Assembly (NCBI GenBank): GCA_002914845.1
Contig: JXTC01000092.1
Span: 861,332-925,331, forward strand
Origin: Trema orientale
Lineage: Eukaryota > Streptophyta > Magnoliopsida > Rosales > Cannabaceae
Length of the DNA stretch: 64,000 bases
Direction: 5' to 3'
Shown: positions 48,190-58,842 of the stretch, piece after piece
Position numbering within the stretch: position 1 is the stretch's first letter
Layout: each line of letters opens with the position of its first letter
The notes under the pieces: generated by a model
The model's database searches: none
Seen by the model: the letters and a program-made list of their open reading frames with translations, nothing else
Told to the model about the DNA's origin: nothing
Made by a program: the position numbers and the translations under genes

Positions 48190-51100
48190 ACCTATCATTA
48201 CTATCCTTTCGAGCTTAGGAATTGCTCGTCTTTGAGCTCTTTTTACGTATTTTGTTGTTTTTGATGTTTGTTTCAGGTGAAAAGTCATTGAGAGGAGAAT
48301 TCCGACTTTTCAGAAGAAACTGAGGCTAAACAAGGCGATTTCGATCGTTTGCGAGCAAAGACGGACGACTAATATCTTAGCAGTTGTTTGTAGTAGTGCC
48401 AGATTGGGAGAAACTCAGCAAAACTGGGTGCTGCGGCACCAAACTGGCGCCGCAGCTCCAAAAGTTCCAGAGAGCAGGCGCTGCAGCGCCAGGAAGTGGC
48501 GCCGCGGCACCGCAGCGCCAGCTCCTGGATAATGTGGCGCCGCAGTGCCACAGTCTGGCACTGCGGTGCAACTCACTCGACTGTCTTGGCGCCGCGACGC
48601 CACATTATCTAGGAGCAGAAACATATTGCAGAAATTCAGGATCGTGGCCGGTTTTCCTCTTGTATTTATATCTTCTTCAGCTCATCTACTAGAAGAACGT
48701 GGGAGAAACCCTAGCAGCCAAAGTTAGAGAGAGTAAGAGAGAATTTCTAAAGGAGAAACAACAAGGAGCAGAAGGAATGACGAGGATTCAGGAGGAAACC
48801 AGCAGTGGGAAGAAGCTTCAAAGAGTTTTTCTAACCTTCCTCTGTTATTCTTTTGTTTTTCTGCCATGGACATGTATGAGCTATATGATAATAGAAAAAA
48901 ACGTTTAGTCGTTTGAAATAAATGCCCAATACCAAATTAACATTTATAATTACCTCCTATTAACTAACCTAGCAAGTCTAGTAAAATCTAGAATTAACTA
49001 GTATAGCAAAAAGAAGGGTCGATCTATAGAGATTGGATTTTAGATTAGTTTTTAAGTACCAAAATTATCATAACCTAATTTTATCTAGGCATCAAAACTA
49101 AATGAATTTGAAATAAAATGAATAAAAATAAAGATAAAAAAAATTACATAAATAAAATATGAAAATTACTATGCACTAATGTACTAAGGACATGATTTCC
49201 CCTTATTACTCCTAAATTCGTCATATTAAGCAATTGTTAGCCTAATTCCATTAAATTCACCAATCAGGAGACCTAATCTAACCTCATTCCCTCTCTCGAG
49301 TGCCGAATGAGACAATATGCCTAAGTACCCAAGTTGATATCTCTATCTAATCCAGTTCCCTAAGCACTCATTAAGTTTTAGCCCTTAATTACTTCCTAAT
49401 TTGATTATCTAGGTGTTGATCTTCTCTCGGTCTCACAACAACCTAAACTATGTTTCTCAATTTCGGTTTATGAAATCCAACTCTCTCAAGTATCAAAATC
49501 ATAAACATAAGTTCAACTAATTCATTGGCCACATAAATTAGGAGAAATAAGCACGGAGAAACATAAATGAATTGATAGTGGAAAGTAAGCCAACAATTAA
49601 CAAAAATAAGCAAAATAAAGAATTGAAAAGGTACATCAAATCCTAAGATAGAGAATCAATCCAAGCATAGTAGAATCCATGGCTAATCTCATAAAGAATT
49701 TCATAATTCTAAACAAATTATACATTATGCCCACTACAAAATTCAAATGAGATTCGGGTGAGAAAGAGGAAGAGAAAACTCTATTATGGAGGTAGAACTT
49801 CAAGCCTTCAATTCTTCAAGTATCTCTCTCAAGCATCCTCTCTAAATTTCATCTCCAAAGCTCTCTCTCTCTAGGAATTTTAGCTCTCAAAGGGGTGCCT
49901 CCTCTTCCAATTCTCCACCCTTTGAAATAGAGGCTAAAGTGTCTATTTAAAGGATACTAAGATGACCTAAGAAAAGAAGAAATCTAACCATCCATTGGTG
50001 TTAGATCAAGGGTCAAAAATGGCCCTTAAAGTTGGCCAAAAACGTGTGGACATGTGGCTGTAAAATAGGGAAAACGCGGCTTCTACGCATGCTGAAATCG
50101 TAGTGGCACCGTGATGCCCATTTCTGGCATCGTGGTGCCAGTGCTGAGGCACCCTGGTGCCACTATTTGGGTACTGCGGTGCCAGCATTCTAGTTCTGAG
50201 GCACTGTGGTACCCTTTTTGAGCACCGCGGCGCCTAGCTGCTCGTCCTATTGAGCTTTTTAGCTCTCTTTGATGCTCCGGTCCCCATTTCGGCTATTAAT
50301 GGCTTCATAAACTTCTCTTTTTGGTGTCAAATATACACTAAGCCTCAATTTCTTATTTTCTACAATAAAAATATAAAACAACATTAAAGCAGCACAAATG
50401 CTTGAGAACTTAAAATTATTTGAACTTGGAGAATACTTGATTTGTGAGTAAAATGCACACTCATCACTATATTATTGTTGTTGTGTTCTTCTTTGTGTAG
50501 CTATGAACTAAACTCTCTTTCTAGGGATGTAATCAAACCTCTAATGTAATTCATTTATGTTGTTTTCCTCATTTGTACTTGATGTTCACTGATGAGTTAA
50601 TTGTTCAATTTTGTGCTTAATACATCTGTTTAGTTGGCCATTGAATGGATTGGATGTGTGAAATCTATATGAACTTGGAAAAGAGATTTTAGGTTTGGAC
50701 ATAGATTGAAGAACATAGGATTGCCTAGTTTAGAGTGAGTTTACATAGAATAGGAATATATCTATGTAACTTATGCAACTTATTTGGGAATTACCACACT
50801 TAACGAGTTTAATCAATTTATGTTAGGAGTCACATACTATCTTGATTAGGCATTTTCACTTATATCTTGGAGAGGATTTTGTGAATACTTTGAGTTCTTG
50901 TTTGTTAATTCTAAGTAGATGATTGAACGGTGAGGAAAACGGGTAATTGAAGGAGTTAGAGGAGAAATTATATCCCTAGGTTTTACATCATTGTTGCAAA
51001 ATTAACGTTGGTTGTTTAGTGTTAATTTCCGTTATCTTCGTTTACATTAAATTTACATTGTTGTTTTTGTTCAAAACATCCAATTATTGTTGTTTGGATA

Positions 51101-51238
51101 AATTGCAAACTAGTTTTGGTTAGTATTTGGCATTTGTAAATTGCTTGCTTCTCGTGGGATTCAACACTCACTTACCTTCTATATTACTTGTTGCGACCCA
51201 TATACTTGTGGAGTTTTTGTGTTAGAAATAGCCCAACA
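48190..51238 (+). mobile_element. 3' LTR of the plus gypsy element
   Basis: About 1.46 kb once the nested LTR 48886-50466 is removed. Compared with 44686 it lacks the first arm of the opening hairpin: the spacer ends GAGTTGGGT and the LTR resumes at ACCTATCATTACTATCC. It contains a dense motif island (48368-48606, e.g. TGGCGCCGCAGTGCCA), a leader with TATTTATAT near 48663, GACATGTATGAGCT, CTAGGGATGTAATCAAACC and ends TTGCGACCCATATACTTG...CCCAACA. Confidence 0.8.
48886..50466 (-). mobile_element. Nested solo gypsy-type LTR (1,581 bp)
   Basis: TGATAATAGAAAAAAACG to GCACACTCATCA, flanked by identical 5-bp repeats ctata (48881-48885 and 50467-50471). Removal restores the LTR sequence ATGAGCTATA..TTATTGTTGTTGTG seen near 10890-10915. 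Read on minus it opens TGATGAGTGTGCATTTTACTC. It has its own motif island at 50098-50232 (GGTGCCAGTGCTGAGGCACC). Same length class as 9099-10687. Confidence 0.9.
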
Positions 51239-51262
51239 ACTATACCCCTTCTTCTTCGTTTC

Positions 51263-52765
51263 CTACTTTATAGTATCCTTCTTGTATGGCTTGTGGTGGC
51301 TAGAGGCGGAGAGTGAAGTCTCTATGACTTCAATTAGGGGATTAGAGTTAGAAGAAGGTTGTGGAGCTTCCACAACATTGGTGTCCCCTAGAGCCTTCTT
51401 TGCCTCTACAATAAGGGGATGAACGATAGAGGCCTCTCGACTGATCAATGGAGCTTTTTTCAATGAATTGTCTTTAATGGTCTCCCTCACCAAATGCACT
51501 CTATAACAGTCATCAATGTCGCTAGGAGAATCCACTTCTTTGAAAACTTTGAAGGATATCACTTGGTCCTCCACCCTCATTGTAAGTTCTCTTTTGTACA
51601 CATCAATGACTGTCTTTTTGATTGCTAAGAACGATCTTCGAAGGATTATTTGATGACTTTCATCTTTTTCCGTGTTAAGAACAATAAAATCAGCTGGGAA
51701 GAACAACTTGTCCATATTTACAAGCACATTCTCAATGATTCATCTTGGATACTTAATAGATCGATTCACAAATTGGAGCACTATTGTAGTTGGCCTTGTT
51801 TCACCCAAACCAAGTTTTTGAAAGACAGAAAATGACATTAAATTGACACTAGCTCTCAAATCACCCAACATCTTACTAAAGAAATGATCATAGATAGTGC
51901 ACGTGATATTATAGCTTCCCAGATCCTCAAGCTTAGGGGGAAGCTTATTTTGAAGAAGGGCACTACACTCCCCCGTGAGAGGACGGTCTTAAATTTCCCC
52001 AAACTCCTTTTCCTGGAAAGGATCTCCTTCATGACCTTTACATAACTAGGCATTTGCTCAAGTGCCTTGACAAAAGAAATGTTGATGTGTAGCTGTTTAA
52101 AAACTTCCAAGAACTTGGAGAATTATTGGTCAAGCTTCTTCTTTTGAAAGCTTGCAGGAACGATGGTAGTGGATTGTAAGGACATGGCTTTGATAGTGAT
52201 GTTGAGGGACTCCTAATGCTCACAGCTTCAATTGGCTTCTCTCTATCATTCTCTTTGGCTTGCTCTTCCTCAATAACTTCTTCAACCATTGGCTTAGATG
52301 TTGAAGTGGGCTTCTCAACAGTTTTTAATAACTTTTTCCCACTTCTTAATATAATAGCATTACAATGCTTCTGACCCTCATTTTTTGGATTCGCTTCGGT
52401 ATTACTAGGTAATGCTTCTTGAGGCTGGTTGGTCATAACGTTGGCCAATTGGCCAAGTTGTATCTCTAAGGATCTCATGGTGGCTGCTTAATTTTGAAGG
52501 ATGGTTTTTATTCTTTGCAATGTATTGCATAAGTGTCTCCGCTATAGACGACTTCTTCTCTTGTGATGGTTGCTCTTGATTGTGAAATCCTTGATGTTGT
52601 ATTGATCTTGCATTAGAATTCTGCCCTTGTTGATTCTGGTTAATCCAAGAGAAATTTAGATAATTTCTCCATCCCGGATTGTAAGAGTTGGAGTATGGAT
52701 TGTTGCATTGCTGCTGATTGTAGTTCCCTAAGAAGTGAGCTGACTCTGTATTCAAAGGGCAATAA
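51263..52765 (-). pseudogene. gag C-terminus and protease-linker of the minus gypsy element
   Basis: Reading minus: CPLNTESAHFLGNY, NNPYSNSYNPGWRNYLNFSW (gag zinc-knuckle-adjacent region of Athila/Tat elements), QEKKSSIAETLMQYIAKN, SLEIQLGQLANVMTNQPQEA, HCNAIILRSGKKL, then shifted frames for FKQLHINISFVKALEQMPSY. Next is a stretch with stops, then an open frame 51727-51263 (154 codons) MLVNMDKLFFPADFIVLNTE, VIDVYKRELTMRVEDQVISF, KVFKEVDSPSDIDDCYRVHL ending HHKPYKKDTIK. It stops at the same place where the plus copy is fused to the integrase end. Frame changes near 52478, 52110 and 51850 make it a pseudogene. Confidence 0.8.
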
Positions 52766-53447
52766 AAAAAAAATGCTTTTGAAGCTTTCAATCTGATTTC
52801 TTGGGCTTGAATCTCCTCATTTATGTTGTTTCTTCCTTAAAAATGCTCTAAGAACTCTTGGCTGCTGGGGTTTTTTCCGACTCCCCCATATGAGTGAAAT
52901 ATGAGTTAAATAGAGGATGTTCATGAATCAAACCCGGGATTTTTGCAACCTTTTATGCAATTTTTGGTGCTCTGGCACCAAATTGTCTCTACGACACCAA
53001 AACTGGTAGAACTATGCCACTGCAGTGCCAAATAATGGTGCTGCGGTGTCATGAGATTGAGGCTGGGCGCAACAAATTTGGGGCTACAGCCCCACAGCTT
53101 TTGGGCTGCGGCCTCATGGTTTAGGGGTTGTGGCCCCATGGTTTTGGGGCTGTGGTGCAAAATTTTCGGGCTGTGGCACCAAATTTTCGATGTTGCAGTA
53201 CCGAACTATCTTATTTCTATCTTCACTTTAAAAGCTCTTTCGTCAGTCTTATTTCATCACGGTGCAAGTTTGTCACCGAAATGTCTTGATTTACCTCCAA
53301 TTTAGCTCCGAAAAATAACATTCATCGTCAAACGATGCCTCATCTGTAATATGCATCAAAAACAATAAAACAAGTAAAAAAAAGCTCAAAGACGCTTAAG
53401 CTCGAGAGGATAGTAAAGATAAGTGTAAAATACACTTATATATATCA
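52766..53447 (-). mobile_element. Truncated 5' LTR of the minus gypsy element
   Basis: Minus 53447-52770 matches the first about 680 bp of the LTR (opening TGATATATATAAGTGTATTT, hairpin shifted by a TATATA insertion; motif island 52965-53200 with repeated GGGCTGTGGTGC-type units; leader with CTTGGGCTTGAATC in complement at 52799-52813). Then, at an A-run (52763-52773), it joins gag directly, so U5 and the primer site are lost. The junction differs from that of the plus element. Confidence 0.75.
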
Positions 53448-53499
53448 GGCTACTAGAAAAAAGCGACATCTAGCAAGATTAGTATCAACGGATTCTATG

Positions 53500-54258
53500 A
53501 CTTCTCTTCAATAACAAATTAACAATATTCGTAGGTCACTTTCCAACTAAATACAGTGCGGTCCTTTACTCCAAGCATATTTTATAACATAAATAATAGC
53601 TAAAAGCTCAGCCTCAAAAGTGAATCAAAATGAGAGAGTTGGATTAAAGTATCCATTGGCATGAAAAACACCCAACAATTATGAAAAACACCTCCACGGC
53701 CATTTGGATCCAGAAGATGTGTTGCACTATCCATAACTTTAATCAATCCTAAAAGAGGAAAAGACCAATTAACATGATAAATTATGTGTGCTAGCGTAAT
53801 TAATAGATTTTTGGAAATTTGCGTAAACATTCCAAAACTGGAAGTTACTCCACAGATTTAAACATAGTGCTAGTGTGCAAAAAATTTGCCTCTTTAACTA
53901 AACACCAAGGGAAAATAATAGTCTGATGAAAAGAAATGTTAATGGACTCTAAGATAGCTTGATTATGATCAAACCATATAACTCATAACCCAGCTTAATT
54001 GCCACATTCTAAAGAGATATTAGTTGTGTGCTCATTGCAATCTTCATAGTAATCAAGAAAATGTGAGATAAAAGAGCAGATGTCAATATTGTACCGACTC
54101 CAAAGAAAAATATGACTAATAAATTCACAATCCATACGACAAAAATGGCACACAGAAGCCAAGTAGTATCCATTAGGATATAGAGCATCTTTTATGATCA
54201 GGTGATCATGCATTAAATGCCACATTAGAATAGGGCGAGAAAGTGGAAACACCACATG
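53500..54258 (-). pseudogene. LINE 3' end: zf-RVT and RNase H remnant
   Basis: On minus, 54255-53995 encodes PILMWHLMHDHLIIKDALYP and CHFCRMDCEFISHIFLW, the zinc-binding region downstream of LINE reverse transcriptase (C-x2-C, then H; the last C reads W/S). After a decayed linker, 53830-53500 gives the RNase H-like part: NWSFPLLGLIKV, LLDPNGRGGVF, then FTFEAELLAIIYVIKYAWSK and LESDL near 53630-53530. Stops and frame changes are frequent. The copy is interrupted at 54258 by the miniature LTR element. It is a different copy from the one at 596-1290, judged by low similarity of the two readings. Confidence 0.72.
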
Positions 54259-55557
54259 TGATGTAGGATAAGATGAGAGATAATGGGTAGAATAATAAGA
54301 GATCGAATTGATAGAATAGCAAGAGATAAATAAGATAGATAAAATATTAGATGGATTAGAGAGAATATAATAGAACTAAGGGAGAGAATTAGAGCGATTT
54401 AGATAGAAATAGATGAATAGGCAGGAGAGCAATAGAGAATCAAGATAAAAACTCATAGAAAAATCGATCTATAGGAGGAGAAAACTCAATAATCGTTTAT
54501 TAATTCATCATAATCTGAAAAATAAGTACATAACTAAGCCTATTTATGGATAGGTAATTGGGCACAACTAAGAAAGTAGACATATTCTAGAAACTAATAA
54601 AAACAGGAAACATAAATTTAGTTACCTAAAATTAAGTAAATCCTAATAATAAATCTAAATAATCCTAAATAATAATGGTAATATAGTTTCTTAATGTAAT
54701 GTATTCCATGTCTACATTATTTTTTCCGGGTTTGAGAAATCAACTCCGATGAGTTAAAACTCAAATACATCATTAACCAATACTTTAAAGCATAGAACAA
54801 GCAGCAATCCCAAGTTTTGAGTCTTAATAAAGAGGTAGGATCTTGAAAGTTGAAATCGGGACTCATTCCACTTTAAAAGAAAAGGAAAGCGTGGACAGGA
54901 CTTGATGATGTGATGAGATAAATTAGCGTTTAGACTCATGGGAAAGAGCAGTTGAACCAGATCTCAAATGAACAGAGTGTAATGGTGAATTCAGATCTGA
55001 ACGGAGGCAGTAGGAGAGATGATTGGAATGTTGATGATCTTGAGGGAAAAAAATTTAAAGGATAGGTAGAGAAAAACGAACTAGGCTCTGATACCAATTG
55101 ATGTAGGATAAGATGAGAAGAGATAGAAGAAATAGAGAGAATAGGTAGAATAGCAAGGGAATTAGTAGAATAACTGGAGATAAATAAGATAGATTAGAGA
55201 GAATAGAAATTAAAGGCGAGAATTAGAGAGATTTAGACTAAAATAGATGAATGTGTAGAAGAGCAATAAAGCATCAAGACAAGAACTCAAAGAAAAAGAG
55301 TTCTATAGTAGAAGAACTTAATAATTGTTTATTAATATGAAAAGCAATTACATAACTGAACTTATTTATGGATAGACAATTGGAGACAACTAGAAAACTA
55401 GACATAATCTAGAAACTAATTAAAAAAAAAAAAGAAACATAAATCTAGTTATCTAAAATTACAATAACTCCTAATAATAAATTTAAATAATCCTAAATAA
55501 TAATAATAATATAATTTCTTAATATAACATATTCCATATCTACTTCAACATGTTCTT
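54259..55557 (-). mobile_element. Miniature LTR element (TRIM-like), 1.3 kb, two LTRs
   Basis: Direct repeats 54259-54719 and 55099-55557 (about 460 bp each, both starting TGATGTAGGATAAGATGAGA) flank a 379-bp interior. The whole unit is bracketed by the perfect 5-bp duplication acatg (54254-54258 and 55558-55562). A primer site on minus next to the right LTR fixes the orientation as minus. The interior has no recognisable gag or pol. The size is above classical TRIMs (LTRs below 250 bp), so it may also be called a small deletion derivative of a copia-type element. It inserted close to or into the LINE remnant. Confidence 0.88.
55085..55096 (-). promoter_or_regulatory. Primer binding site complementary to initiator Met tRNA
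   Basis: On minus, TGGTATCAGAGC lies two bases inside the LTR that ends at 55099. This 12-mer is the usual plant retrotransposon site pairing with the 3' end of initiator methionine tRNA. Its presence and spacing support the LTR boundary and the minus orientation. Confidence 0.9.
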
Positions 55558-56039
55558 ACCCTACGAAGCTAAAACGTTATGAGTATGAAGGTGAACTTGA
55601 GAATCTTTGCAAGTGACTTCTCTCAAATTTGAATGAATCTAAACCAGTCTATTGGGCTGTATGAAACAAACCAAAAAAGAAAAAGAAAAAAAAACAAAAG
55701 CTAAAAAAATCAATATTAATTTGGTTAGCTATTCCTTTAGTCCAAATTGACCAAGAAAAAAAAGTTGATCGAAAGTTTAGTTTTTTCTTTTTCTTTCCAT
55801 GTGTGATTATTTATATTTTTGAATATTGAAATATTAAAACAAATAAATTATGAAACTAATTTTCATCCCATTTTCTATACCCTAAAGCTAAACCCAATTC
55901 CTTTACCAACTCCTTTGGGGCCAAAGATAATATAATATGTTTTCTAAATCTCTTGAAACCCTGATTACTATATGTATCTTTTATATCCAAATTATATTTG
56001 TGCCTAGATGTATATTTTTTCATTTAAATTGTTATGATT
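55558..56039. other. Intergenic stretch, nothing recognised
   Basis: This should contain the upstream continuation of the LINE remnant interrupted at 54258, but no motif is convincing. A+T-rich. Confidence 0.35.
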
Positions 56040-58150
56040 ATTGTCACGACTGAAAATTTTAAAGCTGTGACTTTTGGTAATTTTAAGTGAAAATATGATT
56101 AAATATTAATTTTATGAAATTTGAGAGTCCTCAAATCACTTCCATGACCATTAAAACTCTTATTAGTTTTATTTACTTAAAGAAAAATCTCATTTGGAAA
56201 GTTATTGAGAAATCATAAATTTTAGTAAACTAAGTTCAATTGAAAGCTTTAGTCCAAGGTTCAAAATAGGTTATATAAAATCACTTAAAGTTTCAAGTAC
56301 TCAATTTAATATTAAAACATCCACTTAATAAATTTACTAATCTTGGCTAAATAATTGAACAACAAAAGAAATTTGACAAAGTATAGATACCCACCAGGGA
56401 TTAAGAGTAGAAATGCATATACAAGCTGCACAACTTGTCTATCTATCAAGACAACTACCTCAAATAGTTAAATACCTGGAAGAGGGAGAATTAGGGGGTG
56501 AGCATTCACATGCTCAGTAAAAATTCAATTACCTTTTTGAATGGATGTAATTTTTACCAAACCTGTATAGTTAATACCTTTTTCCAAAATCTATTTATAA
56601 ACCAAGCTTATAAAATAATTGATATCTAGAATAATCACAGATTCAAAACCAAAACCAGAAACACATGACTGTACACATCATACATCTACCAATATAAATG
56701 AGTAAGCTCTCATCTTTCTATCACGGCCCTGTAATACCCCTTATCAAAGGTACCCAACATATATCCTAACACTACCCGGAGGTGTGTCAGCTTAAAAATC
56801 TGCGCAGGTTTCTAGATCTTTCAACTCGCACTGTAGCAATTCACCAGCGATCTAAATTAGTACAATAATAAAAATCAAGTGTGAGATCCTACGGTATGTA
56901 CAACATGTAACATGATACATAATAACCATGCAAAATATAACCAAACAATGCTTTAAAATCCTACTTGGCATTATTCTGGGATTTATTGTAACATGGGCAG
57001 CTCTCCAATGTATTACCCATAATCACAATTTAAAAATATGTATATAAAATCACACAGTCCAATCTCAATATTATCTAATGTGTTTCTATAATTTATTCAA
57101 TCATCGTTTAAATCATGATTTTTTATAAATTAATTATAATGCAATAATTATACATCAAAACACGTATAAAACCAAGTAATTGAACCCTTACCTCGGTATA
57201 ATAGCTATACCAAGCTAACGACGCTCGTTTCGGGATTCCGATAAGCTCACTTTAAAAAGTAACTTTTCCAATGTAGCCTCAAAATGAGAAGCGGATATAA
57301 CCATTGAATTTATAGCACTCAAAATATTTAGTTTAGATATGACATACAAAATGACACTATTCATGAGCCTCGTGCCTTGATTTTCGTGTCACTTCGAAAT
57401 ATAGTGATATTTTATATCAAAGTTCATCTCTCGACCTCACTGAGTCCGAATTCAAAGTTAGAATTCAGTTTCGAGGTCCCGAGCCTTAAACGAGCTTTAA
57501 ATATGAGAATTACAAAAATGTCTCTTTTTGGAATTTATTTGAAAAATGTTCACTTTTTCAATTCGAAAATTATCACACTTCTGGATATCATTTCAACACC
57601 TAATAATCGTAATTATTCATGATTTTCTATCCTCTACAATGCCATATATTCTTTTTGTAAAAAAAAATTATCTAACAAAATTAATTATAAAAATACCACA
57701 AAACTATTTGAAAAATGACCAAATCGGAGAAATCATTACCAGCATCTAGTTGACGACCGAGACTGGTCGGAAAAGACGTTAGGTGTCGGTACAGTGACTA
57801 GAAAACGCAGCAAGAGGTGGTCCTTTCGTGGAGGTCTAACGCCATCCATGGTGCATGCGTGGCTGCGAGACCACTTGGTTCGACTCATCGACCAGTGACG
57901 AGGAGTGTAGGCAGGCACATGATCGGCAAGGAGTAGCGGGGCACCGGCGGCAGTCTTCGGCTCTTGACAATTTTGAGAGAAAATCTCAGGGATTTTGAGG
58001 GGAAAAGGAGAATTTTGGGGATTTAAAGGCAAATGTCAGTAAAGTGGGACAAATGGCAGCTCACGGTTGGTTGGGCACTATTTAATTATTTGTATTTTGG
58101 CTCAAACTTTCAAAAGATTTATTCATTTATGCCTTTTTTATTAACACTTT
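56040..58150 (+). repeat. Dispersed unclassified repeat, copy 3
   Basis: About 2.1 kb colinear with 20880-23100. It begins GTCACGACTGAAAATTTTAAAG and GTGACTTTTGGTAATTTTAAG. It carries AGGGGGTGAGCATTCACATG (56493-56512), CCTGTAATACCCC near 56730, CACTACCCGGAGGTGTGTCAG, TATTCTGGGATTTATTGTAAC, GAACCCTTACCTCGG, and a G+C-rich segment 57740-57960 corresponding to 22640-22900, ending with GGTTGGTTGGGCAC near 58064. Open frames inside are short and unrelated to known families. Having three copies in 64 kb suggests an abundant family. Confidence 0.6.
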
Positions 58151-58842
58151 AGTTTTTATTTTAAAACTTTCTTTTCAAAAAAACCCAAATGAACCTAGAC
58201 TTTATATAGTCCATATTCATTACAGATATTTGTATCTAATTATTTTGAAAATTATTATTTAGCAAAATACCCTTATGTTTAAATCACCTTATCACCCCTT
58301 TAAAAATTCATATTTTACAATTATAGTTTTATGGTTGCTTTGTTCTATTACTTCTTTAAGTATAGTTCTATCTTAAGGTTGGATCATTTGAATATATATG
58401 TATATATATTTCAATGTAGGAAAAGAAAATAGAAATTCGGCTCCCAAGTTTTAACAGAAAAAGCCAACCAATCAAAAGAAAAAAATTAACAAAATTGGTC
58501 GACTATTCAATTAAAACTGACCAAATTGTCAGTAAATTATTCGACTCATTTTTATTGGTTGGTTGGTTTACAATTTCAATAAAGAAAAATTGAAAACCGA
58601 TCGAGAGGTCAATTTGGCAAGTCCAAAAAGATCAACCATACTCGCCGATGTTCACCCTAACGCCAAGCAGCAATTACTGATTTCATTTACTAGTAGACCT
58701 AGTCCACAATACATTTTGAATTGTAACATTGATCTCCATAAGCAGGCCAGCTGACCATTATTCACCCTAAAAATATATAAAACGAGTTCGTGACAATTGA
58801 ATTGCTACTAACTGAAAGGGCAAAGTCTGTTATCATTTACGA
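58151..58842. other. Intergenic stretch, nothing recognised
   Basis: T-rich start (tail of the repeat), then mixed sequence. A plus frame at 58563-58754 has no recognisable family. Confidence 0.35.

Larger units (their letters stand above)
44686..51238 (+). mobile_element. Internally deleted gypsy element on plus, nested in the minus one
   Basis: It starts TGATAGGTGTATTTTACACC and ends AAATAGCCCAACA, with flanks accat (44681-44685) and actat (51239-51243), one transition apart. Order: truncated 5' LTR (44686-about 44992), gag C-terminus and aspartic protease (44995-about 46130), integrase C-terminus (46130-46300), trailer and spacer with a motif island, 3' LTR (48190-51238) holding a nested solo LTR. 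The 5' LTR lost its U5 end together with the primer site and gag N-terminus. RT, RNase H and integrase core are missing, so it could only have moved with proteins from another element. Confidence 0.82.
40918..53447 (-). mobile_element. Internally deleted gypsy element on minus, split by a second element
   Basis: Two halves of one element lie at 40918-44685 and 51239-53447. The join is visible: minus reading ...AAGAAGAAGGGGTAT (51250 region) continues in ...GGTGATCATCATTTGAG (44672 region), which is colinear with the plus element at 46117-46155. The intruder is 44686-51238 with target repeats accat/actat. Order on minus: 5' LTR (53447-52770, truncated), gag C-terminus and protease-linker (52765-51263), integrase C-terminal remnant (44685-44400), 3' spacer, 3' LTR (42409-40918). 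RT, RNase H and the integrase core are absent. The outer flanks ggttg (40913-40917) and ggcta (53448-53452) agree at only 3 of 5 bases, both differences being transitions. Confidence 0.8.

Noticed and set aside
48369..48727. Cluster of overlapping frames on both strands
   Set aside because: Same explanation as at 8807-9173: G+C-rich LTR motif island without stops, not genes.
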